A stretch of DNA of 64,000 bases from Quillaja saponaria (GCA_029379385.1 CM055612.1:18414001-18478000), one strand, 5' to 3'; counted from the stretch's first letter, positions 1-13,100 are shown. The notes: generated from the letters alone by a model not told the origin. A program made the numbers and translations.

Positions 1-19
1 GTGTGTATGACGCCCACTA

Positions 20-1140
20 CATTCCCCCTATCCTCGAGAGACCTTGGAGGTCTTCTGCTATTGTCTACACTTTTTCTGTTATATCCGGGTTGCTCAAAAC
101 GGCGAGAAGAGTGCTCGCCACGAGACCTGACATCTTGGCGCGCCCTTCTGGCCCCCTCTTGCTGAACGAACTCGGTCAAACAACCTCTCTTAATCAAATT
201 CTCTATTTCATCTTTCAGCGTGAAACAATCCTCGGTATCATGTCCCGGGTTTCTATGAAACAAGCAAAACTTGAAGTTATCACCATTTTTGTTTCCTGGT
301 TTCAGGGTTGGAGGAAATTTTAGAACGCCTCTTGATTGGACAACCAAAAGAACCGCTGTTCGGGTATTATTCTGTTGCCTATAATTGTCATATTTTCGGT
401 GATGAGGTGTTTGCTCTCTCATATCTCTCCTTCCTTTGTGCTTCCTTTGGCGACCTGTCAGAGCATCACGAAGTTCGGGTGAGCGCTGCCTTTTAGGAGG
501 CTGGTATGAAGGTGCTACCAGATCCCAATCTGCTTCCTCCTGATTGATATACTCATCCTCTTCATTTTATGAGCTCTTCCAAAGTTTTCGGCATTCAAAC
601 TGTTCCTAAACTCAGATTTCTTCAGGTCGGCTTTCAAAGCGACTATCACTACTTGGGGATTTACATCCTCCACTTCCAAAGCAAGCACAATTAAAACGTC
701 CCACGAACTCCTTGAGGGGCTCCTCGTTACCCTGCTTAAGAGACAAAAGGTAAATGGTGTCCTTCTTGTGCCTTCTATTTGTCATAAAATGACATCTGAA
801 TTAAGAAAGCAATTGTCCAAAAGAGTGAATGGAATCCTGTTTAAGTTGGGCAAACCACCATCTCGCACTACCTCTTAAAGTAGAGCCGAAAGCCCTGCAC
901 ATCACTTGATCGGGAACGCCGTGTCAATAACTTAAGAGATTCAAACCCGATCACGAAATCATCAGGATATGAGGTTCCATGATATTGCTCCAAAGCCGGG
1001 ATTTTAACCTCTCGAGGGATAGGGCAGTCAGTTACACTTTTTGTAAAAGGATGACTAGCTTCTGTGTGTTCGGCGGGGTATTCGACCATTGGTTCCGCCC
1101 TAACTTCTGCCATTCGGCCGCTTCCCGAGCTTTCAATCAA
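20..1140 (-). pseudogene. Gypsy gag fragment (Retrotrans_gag plus degenerate zinc knuckle)
   Basis: From 1140 leftwards the minus strand encodes a stretch with PFTKSV, then a block around ALEQYHGTSYPDD matching the start of the plant Retrotrans_gag domain (consensus pattern: P-x-Y-x-G-x-x-D-P). It continues, across a frame change near 868, into RWWFAQL and further on KDTIYLLSLKQGNEEPLKEF, the usual L-x-x-I-x-Q-x-x-x-E-x-L-x-x-F core. Around 200-300 the same strand gives FKFCLFHRNPGHDTEDCF followed by an acidic helix, the gag C-terminal knuckle of Tat-like elements. Stops and frame changes (for example near 780 and 570) break it. No intact protein is possible. Confidence 0.78.
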
Positions 1141-1390
1141 ATCTTTGAATTGAATTCTCCGCTGGGCCCTAGGGGCGACCTATCAGCTAGCCTAGCCGAG
1201 ATTTTCCCCAAGGCAGTCATAATCTCAGCGTATTGCTTCTGAGTGACCGGAGTGTCGGGGTCTATAGTGGGAATAGGAAGTGATCCAGCTTCTACGCCCT
1301 TTCCTATTCGCGACCTACGTTGCTCCTCAAACTTTTCTTCTCTGTTTCCATGTCGGTTATGAGTCGGTAAGCTAAATCAAATAGCTTCCC

Positions 1391-1404
1391 ACGGACGGCG
1401 CCAA
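1391..1404 (-). other. Retrotransposon primer-binding site
   Basis: The minus strand reads TTGGCGCCGTCCGTGGG across 1404-1388. TGGCGCCGT is the usual core of the tRNA primer-binding site in Tat and Athila type Gypsy elements. It lies six bases after the CA that ends the presumed LTR at 1411, which fixes the element's orientation. Confidence 0.7.
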
Positions 1405-1410
1405 TTTTAA

Positions 1411-1791
1411 TGTCAAAGTAAACCTGCACGGGTTACGGGAATAAACAGTCTTGAAGTAGCCTTTGGATGATCTTTTGTGGCTAAAGTGTTTTAACGTGTC
1501 GTGGCGACCTGGCGACCTGGATTCCTGGCATTCTCGTGTCCTACAAAATAGAGGACGGGAGCCGAGTCCGGGGTGAACTCCCAAAATCCTCCGATGAGTA
1601 AGTCAGAAAGGGGATAGCTCAGTAAATGGTAAGAAGATGAGAGGTAACTTAAAAAGAGACTTTCACCTTTGGTTTTTCTTCCCCTCTTGAGGAACATGAC
1701 ATGTATATATAAAGTAGAAGAACACTAGCACGGGCCACCAAAACTGTTCAAGTTAGCAAGTGATAGGCAACCGCCACGTGGCATGCTCTCA
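1411..1791 (-). repeat. Presumed 5' LTR of the Tat-like element
   Basis: On the minus strand this interval starts TGAGAGCATGCCACG and ends TTTGACA just before the primer-binding site. It contains a TATATATA box near 1702-1709 and a CACGTG hexamer near 1774-1779. The left limit (TG at 1791) is my estimate, since the partner LTR is outside the window. Confidence 0.5.
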
Positions 1792-1889
1792 TTGGGTGTC
1801 ATTTTACTATATTAATAGTGATTTTTTGGATTAGATTTATCCTCAATTCTAATCTTAAATAGTGTGGTAGTCTTTAGGTTTAGAAACTT

Positions 1890-4560
1890 AGAAATAATGG
1901 ATGTAGGGATTTACTGACAACTTAGTGTTTCGCTTACAAAATCTTGATATGTTTCAAGGTTCAATTTGTCCTTGTTTTTTAGTGTTTTTGGAAATACAAG
2001 TTAGGTGTTTGGTTTCTCCAAAGATTACGATTGAACTCAATCACAATTGGTTCAAATCGAAAAAATTCTCGAATTGATAGAAGTAGTTGTAAAAGTACTT
2101 TTTGACTTTTCTTACCAAAAAAAAAAGTAATTTTGACTTTTTAGATTGCATGTAAGACTAAAATTGTCCAATTTATCCTTTATTCTTTTATATAATAACA
2201 GTCATCTCTACACAATTCTCTCTCCAAAAAAAAAATTTGGTTCAAAAATTTGAATTATTTTTTATGTATGTGATTATATTATATAATACTGTTATGTAAT
2301 ATGATATTTATATAGTTATTATTGCAACACATTATTTAATAATGTAACATACATAAAAATATTTTATTAATAACTAAATAATATTAAAATATAAAAATAA
2401 CTTATGCAATATGTAAACCAAATATTATTGTTATGCATGCCCTTACTAGTAAATGTATATCTAAACTGACTTTTACAATCTACATACCAAATACATATTT
2501 GACTTATTTGTAATATGCATACCAAATATATATATGGCTTATGACCAATCTGACTTTTATAATTTGACTTATCACCGATCTGACTTTTACAATCTATATA
2601 CGAAACAGACCTTGAGTCTCCACGTTTATTTTCTCTTTCATCGAAAAATATTTTTTGCATTATAAATATTATGTGTTTGGCTTTAATGGCTTTGTTGTTT
2701 TATAAATGTTGTGAGTTTAGACCACATTAATATGTGCACTTTCACATGGTAATGGGTCCTTGTCACATGGTTGGGGTTTTTTTATTAGAGTTGTGTGCTA
2801 AATTTTTTTTTTCTATTTTTATTACTTATTAGACAATAAAGAAAGGGAGATTCTAATTGAAACTACATCACGATGGACAATTTGTCCAAGAGTCTGAATC
2901 TTCTGATTTGGTACATGTGAATGGTGAAGCGGACTTGGTTTGATTCCCACATTGACTATTGGTCATATTTTTCAGTTGTTGGAAAGGTTGAAGAAGCCTA
3001 GGTGACACTAAGATGCTACCCATGGACTGTTGGAGTTTATTTCAAATACGGATTCCCTAGAGATATATATATAGGACTGCCCTGGAATTTTTAGTTAATT
3101 AATATAGTCTTAAATTATTATGTGCTAATTGCATTACATTTTCATTTAAAAATGAGCAATGAGTAGTTGCACAAAATATTTATAAGTATAATGATCACCA
3201 AAAATATTTTAGAATTTTCTTTTTTGTTATTAAAAAAAGTTAATAATTTTGGTCATTATTTTATAAAGAAGATGATAAGGATAATTTAATCATCTTCAAA
3301 AATTTATTGAAATTTGAACCTTAAATCTTAATTATTATCTAGTCTTTTATAAATAAATAAATAAATATATATATATATATTTTTTTATATTCGCTAAGAA
3401 ATATTACTCTACTATGGTCATAATGGATAGCGCCAACTCTCTTTCAGTCGGATTCCTCCATCTTGTCGTTTTTTTTTTTTTTGGTATGACTCCAATGTTG
3501 TTCACGGTTTGCCTTTTGCCTTTGAGAGTGACTCAGCTGCCATTTGGTGGCTCGTGATTGGCTGGCCAGTTGCTGAATGAAATTTTTATGCTGGGATTTA
3601 TTTATTATTGTAAATCTTACTACGTCAAAAAGCATTATATATTGTTACTTTAAAATATATATATATATATATTAATAATAAATATTTCCTTTTATTGAAA
3701 TGTAGGGCACTTCTTAATTTTCAAACGTAGCTCTTAAGTTTCATCAATACCTTTATTGGGCTCAGGATGATCATAGCATATAACTTTCTCTCTTCAAGAG
3801 CTAAATTTTTCCTTTTTTTTTTTTTATAATTAAAAATACTTTGAGAGAAAAAAACACAAAATGATCTAAACCCCCTGTACTAGAAACTAGCCATTGTAAG
3901 CTTTCATAGAACAATAATATTTGACTTTGTGAATTTTATTTTTGTCCGTCCAAAAAAATAAATTAGATGGGATGAATAGTTTAATAAATAAACATTTTAC
4001 AGTTTAAAAGCCAAACACATAGTGACCAAACAAACAGTTAAAAAATAAAATAAAAAAATGAGTTAAGAGTGATTGAGAATTATTTTGATAGTGGTTCATC
4101 AAAAACCCTTTGATTACATCCATTCCTCAAGCTACACTTAAAGTTCAATCCACTACCGCTTAGCCAAACCTTTATACTAGCTGAATTTTAGGGCTCAGTA
4201 AAACCTATACACCAGCTACATTACAGGAAACAACAAAACCTATACAAATTTTTTAGAACTACACCTAAACAAAAATGTTTCAAAGCAAAAATGTTTCAAG
4301 CTTTGTCCTCAGCTCTAATTTTTTACAAAATTAAAAGATGTGATTTCAAAGAATCACTTAATACTTAAATATAAAGCTTTCAGAAAGAAAAAAGAAAAAG
4401 AATTTAAGAGCTTTGTTGATTTGAGAACAGAGAAGAGAATGAATGAAAGTTCAGGTCTTTTCTTTATATTTGTAATTTGAAAATTGAAACATGAGAATTA
4501 AAATTCATTAAGGAGCTTGTAGAATTTTATCAATTCGATTCGTTGGATGAATGAAATGTG
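1890..4560. repeat. Local repeat, copy A (adjacent to PLC 3' end)
   Basis: This block is closely similar over most of its length to 10140-13270 (copy B), and its 3080-4160 part to 20660-21775 (copy C). Landmarks shared by all three are the string CCAACTCTCTTTCAGTCGGA (GTCAACTC in copy C), the string GTTTGCCTTTTGC and the string TTGGCCAGTTGCTGA. Copies A and B share both outer limits: a motif close to AGGGATTTACTRACAACTTAG on the left and GTTGGATGAATGAAA on the right. The right limit is only about 20 bp downstream (3') of the PLC stop codon, so the PLC 3' UTR probably lies inside the repeat. No inverted or direct terminal repeats were found. It holds no intact gene. Confidence 0.8.
2860..2943 (+). 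pseudogene. Mutator-like transposase N-terminal (PB1-like) fragment in copy A
   Basis: Plus-strand translation gives KLHHDGQFVQ, then SDLVHVNGE, ending at a stop. Plant Mutator-like transposases often begin with a PB1-like stretch of the form hHhGGxFV...YVGGxxxxVDxVD, which this resembles. It is short, so the match may be coincidental. The equivalent in copy B (11279-11379) continues into an acidic DSDDSED run, which strengthens the reading. Confidence 0.35.
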
Positions 4561-4579
4561 TTTGTATAAAACCCTGAAC

Positions 4580-7500
4580 TCAGATAAACTCGAATCGCAT
4601 AAGAAGCCTAACTGAATTATAAGGCTCTCCTTTACGGTTAAAAAGGGGTACTGCACGGATTCCTTGTCTCAGTTCAGCAACTGGTAAACAAGTTTGGCCT
4701 CCAAAATCATCCTTCTCTGACATATCATATTCATGTACTTCTACTCTAAGCAAAGCCATTTCAGGCACAGTCAACGGGAATGTGAACTCTTCTTCCCACA
4801 CAGGTCTCCAGTTATCCTCTACTTGTCCTGGTCTTCTTCATTTTCTTATCATCTGGAATGCCAACAATCCCAACCTGTAATGCATATGGATTTGTAAGCA
4901 TGCAACATGGTTTTACCATTCTATAACCAAATCAGGCATTACAATCTATCTTTGACTAAACTGCCTAAGTAAGGTTTTCTTTACATAGGGTAGAAGAGAA
5001 GAACAGCCTGGAGAGTTGTATGGGGAGGTGTTCGGGATACGACCCCCAGCAGTCACCCTTGATCACTGGTGGGTTGAAACTTCCGAAGTAAGGTTACTTG
5101 AGTTTCAAACAAGAATTTAATTTCAACATGTAGTTTGCAAGTTAAAATAAAAAATAACAAAGTTTGATCTAGCATTCTCAATTGGTTGTAGAACTAGAAG
5201 TGCATCAACGACTCCTACTGGTTGGCTTATGGGCATTTTATTGTTTCAGGCATTGCTTTTTGGCAACCAACATCCAAATACTGATGTTAATCATAATCAG
5301 TTGTTCTAAAAGCATCACAAATGGTAAAAGTAAAACAACAGGATGATATTGATAGACAATCCAATACATCCTCTTGTGTTCTTGGGTCCATTTCCCTAGT
5401 CAAACAACTCAAACATAAACAGTGCCCAATGAGTGATTAATTAATCCGATATTAATGCAATAGCTTAAGATAAATTGAAAGCAGAAGATGATTAAATTAG
5501 CACAAAACTATGATACAAAACTTACCCTCGTGTAAAAATCTGGGGGGGAATACAAATCAAAGTCTGTTTTTTTAAAATCTAAATGCCAACCATCTCCCAT
5601 GTAGACTTTCACCTATCAAGCAACAAAATCAGTTGAAGAAAAAGACAAGAGAAACTGTGAACGGCAATTTGTTTTTATTTTGAATGTGCTTACCTTAAGA
5701 GTCTTCTTCACTGGTAACTCAGTTTTAGGGTCAAACACCTGATTATCTGGACCTGTACTCAGAAGAAAGTCAGGCTTTTTAACATAACCGCAGCTTCCAT
5801 TGGATCTAAACATCCCCTGCATCACCCACAGATATTTACCATATCCCTGTAATTGGAACAAAGGAATGCCGGTCTTGTAAGTAGACATTATTCAAGAACA
5901 CTTCTCTCTAGAGAATTTGTACCGGATGTCTCCAAAGGGATAATCGGATCTCAAAAGTGACAACCTAACAGTACAATTCAAAGAAGAGGAAAACAATTCC
6001 AATTTGCAGCAAGAGAAAGGATTTCTTGTTCAATGAGTCCTATGCCATAAACCAATCATATGGATTTATATACTAAATATTTCCTTTTCAGATCTTATTA
6101 GAAAGTACTAAGTTACTAACATAGAACTTATCATCATGCTTATGATCATTAAAGCTTGTACTAAGCGTCAATTTCTTTTAGTCAAATAAACTATCGTGCT
6201 CTACCATTTTCTTTCTTTAAATCCCCTATATTCCTCAAATGCCCTTAGCAAACTAAATTCCTAAAAGAACTGAGTTGGAAACTGATTAGAATTCTTTGAA
6301 AAGCACTGTAAACTCAGCCAAGCTCTGTCTATTAACAAGAAAAAGGAAACAAACAGAGAAAAAAAAAAAAAAACTAATAAACAACGGGAAAAAAAAAAAA
6401 AAAAACAATGTTCTGCCGTAGAAATATTTCAGCAAACTAGAATTAAGAATGGTTCAGGCACCTGACATTGAAATATTAAGAAAATTTAGAATCCTTAGTG
6501 CCTAAACTACAGAAACCCCTCCAAAAAATTCTACTACTCATCATTAGAAGCAAGGATTAAAACGTTTTAAACCAGTGGACTATAAGTTCCATTGCAATTT
6601 GGTGAACTATTAAAGAAAAGGAAACAACAAACAAAAATACATACCTGCATATTAAATGCAACCATTTGAGCACCATATGTCCATCCAATTAGTGGCTTGT
6701 AGTTCGAGGAGTTGAACCGTGTACCCTTTGGGTAGACCCTTAAGAAATTCTTCTGAGTAAATCTATTAACAAAAAAATGCAAGCATTAGAATAAGTCAGT
6801 TGGAAAACATTACATGAAGCACAAGAAATCAGGGGATTACTTGTGTATTTAAGATAGAGCAACATCATCTCAAATGGTTATGCAAGCATAATGACAGTAC
6901 CTGACAATATCACTTCCATGCAATTCAGCAGCCTTTTCAAGTGCCTGTTCACTCAAACTAAGACGTCTAACTTTGTCAGCTTCTACTTTTAACGCTTCCT
7001 TCAAACTGCCCTTTGGTTTCCCAGCATGGATAGCAATTTGACGCTTATAAGCAGAAGATGATGATGGGCACAATTCAGGAGCACAGTCCTCATTATCTTC
7101 ATCATCCAGGCTGTGGCCAGTTGTATCAGTGCCACTCTGCAAATTAGTAGAGCAAAATTTAAAGGGTTGGAAGACCCAAGTGGCAATATACTGGTGAGGG
7201 AAAATATAGAACGTGTGAACTGCATGTCTTAGTCACCATATCATCATCTTCCTGATCATTTGTAATGTCCGAGGGCTCCTTCCCCAATTCATCTTCATCA
7301 CAATCCTTAGTTTCCTTTGACCCTTTACTATTTTCCTTCATACTTTTAGCTGCAAGGTACTCCTTCGGAGGTTTGGTAGATATTATGATCCTATACTTCA
7401 ATTTGTCTGGTGAAGGAAATTCTTTCAAACTCTCAGACTTGGGATGAAACAGCATATCTCCAAATGTTTGAGTAAGCATCTAAGAACGGAAACTTCATTT

Positions 7501-9447
7501 ATTAATTCTAATTTTGGTAAAAAATAGTGATAAAATCTCATAAGCACAGCATATTACCTCAGCTACTTTAGCTTGAAGATCAGATGTAAGATGGTCTTCA
7601 AGAGTTATAATGACAGGGTATGGGGATGCAGCAAAAGCATGCACTTTAATGGACTTCAAGCATTTAATGAGTTCCACAGGAGACGTCAGTGTCCTGCATT
7701 TATAGAAACACACTTCAAAAGAGTTCCATGATGCAGGAAAGGTAAACATTGGTAGTCTTTCAAGCATTCAGAAGCCACAGAAAAGGGAAAACAGATACAG
7801 ATTTTCTCTTCTTTCTGGAAAATGATTCTTTGTGATATTCTTTGAACATAACTGGTCTTTATGGTACACAAGATTAGTCTTTTTGGTACCCAAGATTAGT
7901 CTTGATTCATTGGATTAGCATAAAAAACTCAAATATAGATTTTACATGGATGAGTCCCCTCCCTAATATCAATGTTGGAAGTAGAATATATGGTAATACA
8001 TTAGGAGGAACACGTGTCTAAGTCTCAAACTAATGAAGTTTGACACAACAAGAGTTCATAAAATGGGGGCAAAATTTTCTTAACCCATTTTCCTGACAAA
8101 ATAATTAATTACTTGGGGGGAGTGGTTGAGAGACTCAAAGAAACTAGTTATAAGTGTGAAAGCCGCATGACAGAGACAAAATGATAATATTTGGAATACC
8201 TTCCATGAAGAACATGGACATTATCTTTTGTAGAATTAGGCCATAGATCAAGTTCCACCACTCTTACACCTCTGTTCAGTGCCTTTATGATTGGGACAAC
8301 ACTGCAATCACTGCTGAGTTGGTTTCCAGTGAGATATGAATTATGGCCAGTGTATATGTAATAATGGGACAACGAAGCAGTCATATCCTGGTGAACCTAC
8401 ATGAAAGCAAGCAAAATGTTAAACAACAATGGCTTTCCCCCAACTTAATGACTCGTTATTAAGTTTTAAGTTCGAAATAGAAATTTGTAATCTATAGATA
8501 TGTCCTGTTCATTAACTTGTAAGAATATCAGTCTGTAGATGCAACTGACTTCAATATGATTATTAAGCCTTTATAGTTTCAGCTATGAAAACTACAATTG
8601 AAGTTGAATTTTGAGATATACTTCATGAAGCTGTGGGACGTTTGTAACATTTTGCATCATAGGTATTCAAATTTCGTCTTTCAACTATGGTCCCCCAAAA
8701 AAAGGAAGGGGGAAGCAAGCAAATAAAGAAGCTATGGGTCATATAAAGTGCAAGACAACAGTAATATTAATATTATCAACTGAAATAAGAACAATTAAGA
8801 CAACCCATTCAGGATCATCATCACTTCTAAAAGTGACAGCTGAAAATTTTGAAGAAACTGAAAAGGACAATAAGAAGCAACGAAAGAACGAAAAATAGGA
8901 ACAAGTCTTTATGTTCTCTCCTTTTCTGTTAAGGGAGGAAAGGGAATGGACAACCCAACAGCACCATACCCCACGTTATATAATGATAAGACTCATTAGC
9001 ATATCTAACTCCAACAAAAAGACAATCACCAGATCCGCAACTTCATTTCGTTTTCACTTAGTTTCCCACATTTTCTAGGCCACCAAACAGTCCAGAAAAG
9101 AAAATAGAAAGTACCTTAGATCCAATAGGGGGATTGAATTCAGGAGAGAAGAGATAGTGATGAAAATCATCGAGGGTCAGAGTATGCCTCTTGAATTTGG
9201 TAATGTGATGACGTTTATGCAACACCTGCTCCACTATCCGCTGTGCGTCCGCAACGGAAATGCAATCGCCTCCCCCATCACTACCGCCACCCTGGACCTC
9301 AACCAAGAACTGATGAAGTTGATCGGCTGTCATGTGGGTTCCTCCCTGGGCGTATTTGTTGAAGGCCACCTTGACATCTAATGGTGGAGCAGCCTCGGTC
9401 CCCTTGAACTTCCTTGTGAAGCAAACACATATCCTATAACTACCCAT
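4580..9447 (-). CDS. PLC6: Phosphoinositide-specific phospholipase C (PLC6-like), frameshifted in last exon
   Basis: Hydrolyses phosphatidylinositol phosphates at the plasma membrane to a soluble inositol phosphate and diacylglycerol. Nine exons (minus strand): 9447-9115, 8396-8200, 7693-7558, 7479-7237, 7136-6901, 6762-6645, 5846-5694, 5612-5526, 4874-4580. All borders are GT/AG and phases agree through exon 8 (501 codons). Residues 1-111 form the EF-hand-like lobe. Exons 2-3 carry the X domain with catalytic H129 (YTGHNSYL) and H175 (VLHGR). Exon 4 and the start of exon 5 hold the acidic X/Y linker. Exons 5-7 give the Y domain ([18 protein letters not shown]) and exons 7-9 the C2 domain. 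In exon 9 one extra base after KKTRT shifts the frame to a TAA at 4814-4812; the conserved frame resumes at EDNW and runs to 4580. The intact length would be about 598 residues; the frame as given stops at 521. Either an assembly error or a damaged allele. The start at 9447 ([10 protein letters not shown]) matches family N-termini. Confidence 0.93.
4812..4831 (-). other. One-base frameshift in PLC C2-domain exon
   Basis: On the minus strand exon 9 begins in phase 0 ([14 protein letters not shown]...) and meets TAA at 4814-4812. Family members read KKTKT followed directly by (I/L/V)EDNW. Here the string ACAAGTAGAGGATAAC needs one base removed between ACA and GTA to do so. I tried every AG in the neighbourhood as an alternative acceptor and none restores the frame. 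Confidence 0.8.
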
Positions 9448-9669
9448 ATCATATAATCGGATTCAGAGCACAACACCCACTGATACGCTGTCCTTTATAG
9501 ATCAAAACACCAAAACTGAAACTTCTTTAGAGGCGAAGAAGCTAGAGAGAGAGAAATTCAATAAAAAGGTGTGAAGTTGGAGACCCTTCGGATTTCTTTT
9601 TCTTTACGAATAAATTAAATACTACTACCACTTTGAATTCAATAACACAGTCTTTTAAATATTCATGTC

Positions 9670-9711
<42 letters not shown>

Positions 9712-10139
9712 GTCTGAGTCACTCTGTTTCACTTTCTACGACTTCCATGAAAGCAAAGCTTGTGGGGTTTTAAAATGTACTAATTTATTTCTTGGTGATA
9801 TTTCCAAAGTGTTGTTATAGTTTGCTAATTATTTTAGCTTAGGGTAGTTTGTGGAAGCGTAAATGATCTGCATAGGACAAGAGAAGCAAAGTGTCAAGAG
9901 TTTGACGAGGATGAATTAACGATGCTACCTCGTACCAACTGTTGATTAATAGAAACATGACATAGGTTTTTTTTGAAATATATATTTTTGTGTGCCTGTA
10001 ATTAGGGTCATATTTCATTTTAGTCCTTATCATTATTTTGATGCAATTAGATTCTCTGAATTATAAAATAGCATTAATCGAATACCCTGATGTTCATTTT
10101 ATAATGTTGACGGAAATGAGTTAAACTAACTGATACCCT
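9448..10139 (-). promoter_or_regulatory. PLC upstream region
   Basis: This is the 5' flank of the PLC gene on the minus strand. It contains the dinucleotide tract at 9672-9709 and, nearer the gene, an AG-rich leader (9530-9560) typical of a 5' UTR. I see no clear TATA box I would commit to. Beyond about 10140 the flank passes into repeat copy B. Confidence 0.4.
9672..9709. repeat. (CT)19 microsatellite
   Basis: An uninterrupted CT tract, read as (GA)n on the PLC coding strand, about 225-260 bp upstream of the PLC start codon. GA tracts in this position are common in plant core promoters and 5' UTRs; a role here is only inferred. Confidence 0.9.
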
Positions 10140-13100
10140 GTTTCAAGAAATGATAAGTGATATAGGGATATAGGGATTTACTAACAACTTAGGGTTTTGC
10201 CTTCAAAATCTCGATCTGTTTCACGGTTCAATTGACCTTTTTTCTAATTTTTGAAAAGAAAAGTTAGGTATTGAAGATTGTACGAAGAAATGACAGGTTT
10301 GTTGTACTATGCTGTCATTTTCTTGTTGTTGTTTTCTCCCTTAAGTGAGTGCTTGTTTGGTAGTACAGATTAACAAATCTAATAGCCAATTGAGAAGTCC
10401 AATTTGTGGATTGGGAGAGTTTGGTTTCCTAAAATATTATGATTAAGCTCAATTGCAATTTGTCCAAATTGAAGGAATTCTCTTATTCACAGAAATAGCT
10501 GTAAATGAGATTTTGACTTTTTAGATTATATGTGATACAAGAAGTGTCTAATTTACTCCTATTCTTTTATATAATAATAGGTCATCTCTAACCCAATTCT
10601 CTCAACCTAGAAAAAAAAAATACTTTGGTTAAAAAAATCTAAATTATTTTATTTTACATACGTGATTATATTATATAATACTATTATGTAACATGATATT
10701 CGTATAGTTATTATTGTAATGTATTATTTAATAATGTAACATACATAAAAATATTTTACTAATAACTAAATAATATTAAAATAATTTATGTAATATGTAA
10801 ATCAAATATCATTGTCATGCATGTCCTTTAATGGTAAATACATATTTAAACTGACTTTTGTAATCTACCTACCAAATATATATTTGATTTATTTGTAATA
10901 TGCATGCGAAATGCATATTTGGCTTATGACTAATCTATCTTTTGTAATCTGACTTATTATCAATCTAACTTTTATAATTTGTATACTAAATAGGTCTTGA
11001 GTCTCTACGTTTCTTTTCTCTTTCCTCGAAAATGGATTTGTTGCTTTATAAATGTTATGCGTTTGGCTTTAATGGCTTTTTTGTTTTTTAAATATTGTGA
11101 GTTTAAACCACATTGTATTATATGTGCACTGTCACATGGTCGTGGGTCCTTGTCACATGGTTGGGGTTTTTTGTATTAGAGTTGTGTGCTAATTTTTTTC
11201 TTCTATTTTTATTACTTATTAAACAAAGAAGAAAGGGAGAGTCTAATTGCAACTCCATCAGGGGGAACAATTTGCTAAGAGTCTGAATATGTTGAGTTGG
11301 TACATGTGAATGGTGAATATGGCAAGGAAAACCTTGATTCAGATGATAGTGAGGACAGTCTTAGAGATAACTTGTTATTTTGACAAAATTGTAGACGTGG
11401 AAGTGGAGGACATAAACATACTTGGAATGAAACCACAAAAAAAGAAGTGGGAATGCTAGGAAACAGAGCAGTTGTGGTGATGAGTTGCATGACAAGGACG
11501 TGCTTATGTAACAATTAAATTAGATTTCTTTCTAATTTTTATATATTGCTTTCTTAAATTTATAAAAATTAAAACCTAAAAGAAAACAGAGCTGTGATTG
11601 TATGAGATAGACTTGCCTAAATTACATATATAGAAGAAAAGTAATCTCTCTTTGACTAATCCTACAAGAATTACTTTAGAATTATATGACAACATATTTT
11701 AATTTAAAAAAGAGAATGAGTACTTGCACAAAATATTTTTAGGTAAAATGATCACCAAAAATATTTTAGAATTTTATTTTTTGTTATTAAAAAAAGTTAC
11801 TAATTTTGGTCATTATTTTGTTAGAGAAGATGATAAGTAAACAATTCGATCATTTTCTAAGTTTAATTGAAATTAAGATCTTGAATCTTAATTATGTTTG
11901 AGTCTTAATTAATTATCGATTTAGATGTTTACATACTCATTAATCAAAGAAATTGAGGTTACATCAACACTTTTCTTTTTATTTTTTATTTTATTATATA
12001 TATATTGCTAAGAAATATTATTCTACCACTTGGTCATAACTGACTGCGCCAACTCTCTTTCAGTCGGATGCCTCCTTCTTCTTGTTTTTTTTCCTTTTTC
12101 TTTTTGGTGTGACTCCTAAGTTGTTTACGGTTTGCCTTTTGCCTTTGAAGGGTGTCAGCTGCCATTTGGTGACTCGTGATTGGTTGGCCAGTTGCTGATT
12201 GGAATTTTTATGCTAGGATTTATTTATTATTGTTTATCTTAATACCACAAAAAGCATTTTATATCATTGAGCATATTAACGTATTGTTACTTTTTTTTAA
12301 AATAAATAAATAAATATTTCCTTTATCCTTTATTGAAATGTGAGGCACTTCTTTATTTTCAAAAGTAACTCTTTTAAGTTTCATCAATACCTATATTGGG
12401 CTCACGATCATAGCATACAACTTTCTCTCTTCAAGAGCTAAATTTTTTCTTTTTTTTTTATAACTGATAACACTTTGAGAGACAAAACACAAAAAGATCT
12501 AAACCCCCTATAATAGGAACTAGCATTATAAACTTACATAAAACAATAAATTTTTTTTTATATGTTAAAAAAATAATATTTGACTTTGTTACTTTTATTT
12601 TTGTTGGCCCAAAAAGGTAAATTAGATGAGGTGAATAGTTTGATAAATAAATATTTTACAATTTAAAAGCCAAACATACAATATGCAATCAAACAGTTAA
12701 GAACAGAATTAAAAAGATTACTTAAGAGTGATTGAAAATTATTTTGATAGTGGTTCACCAAAAATCGTCTGGTTTCGTTCATTCCTCAAGCTACACTTAG
12801 GAGTTCAATCCACTAATAGCTAAATTGCAGAGTATAGCCAAACCTTTACACCAGCTGAATTTTAGGGCTCAGCAAAGCCTATACACTAGCTAAATTGCAA
12901 GAAACAACAAAATCTATACAAGTTTTTCAAAACTACACCCGAACAATAATGTTTCAAGCTTAGTCCTAAACTCTGATTTTTTACAGAAAAGAAAAAAAGA
13001 AAAAAAAAAAAAGAAAAAAGAAGAAGAAGAAGAAGAATAAGAAGATGTGATTTCAAAGAATCACTTAATACCCAAATATAAAGCTTTCAGAAAGAAAAAA

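Larger units (their letters stand above)
1..1791 (-). mobile_element. Decayed Ty3/Gypsy (Tat-like) LTR retrotransposon, 5' part, truncated by window edge
   Basis: Read on the minus strand, this stretch runs LTR (about 1791 to 1411), primer-binding site (1404-1391), then a degenerate gag reading leftwards to the window edge. Order and orientation are those of the 5' end of an LTR retrotransposon whose pol and 3' LTR would lie left of base 1. The gag has several frame breaks, so the copy is dead. Lineage is inferred from the primer-binding site and from the gag tail, which carries the CxFHxxxGHDTEDC signature of Tat/Ogre-type elements. No terminal target duplication could be checked because only one end is visible. 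Confidence 0.8.
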
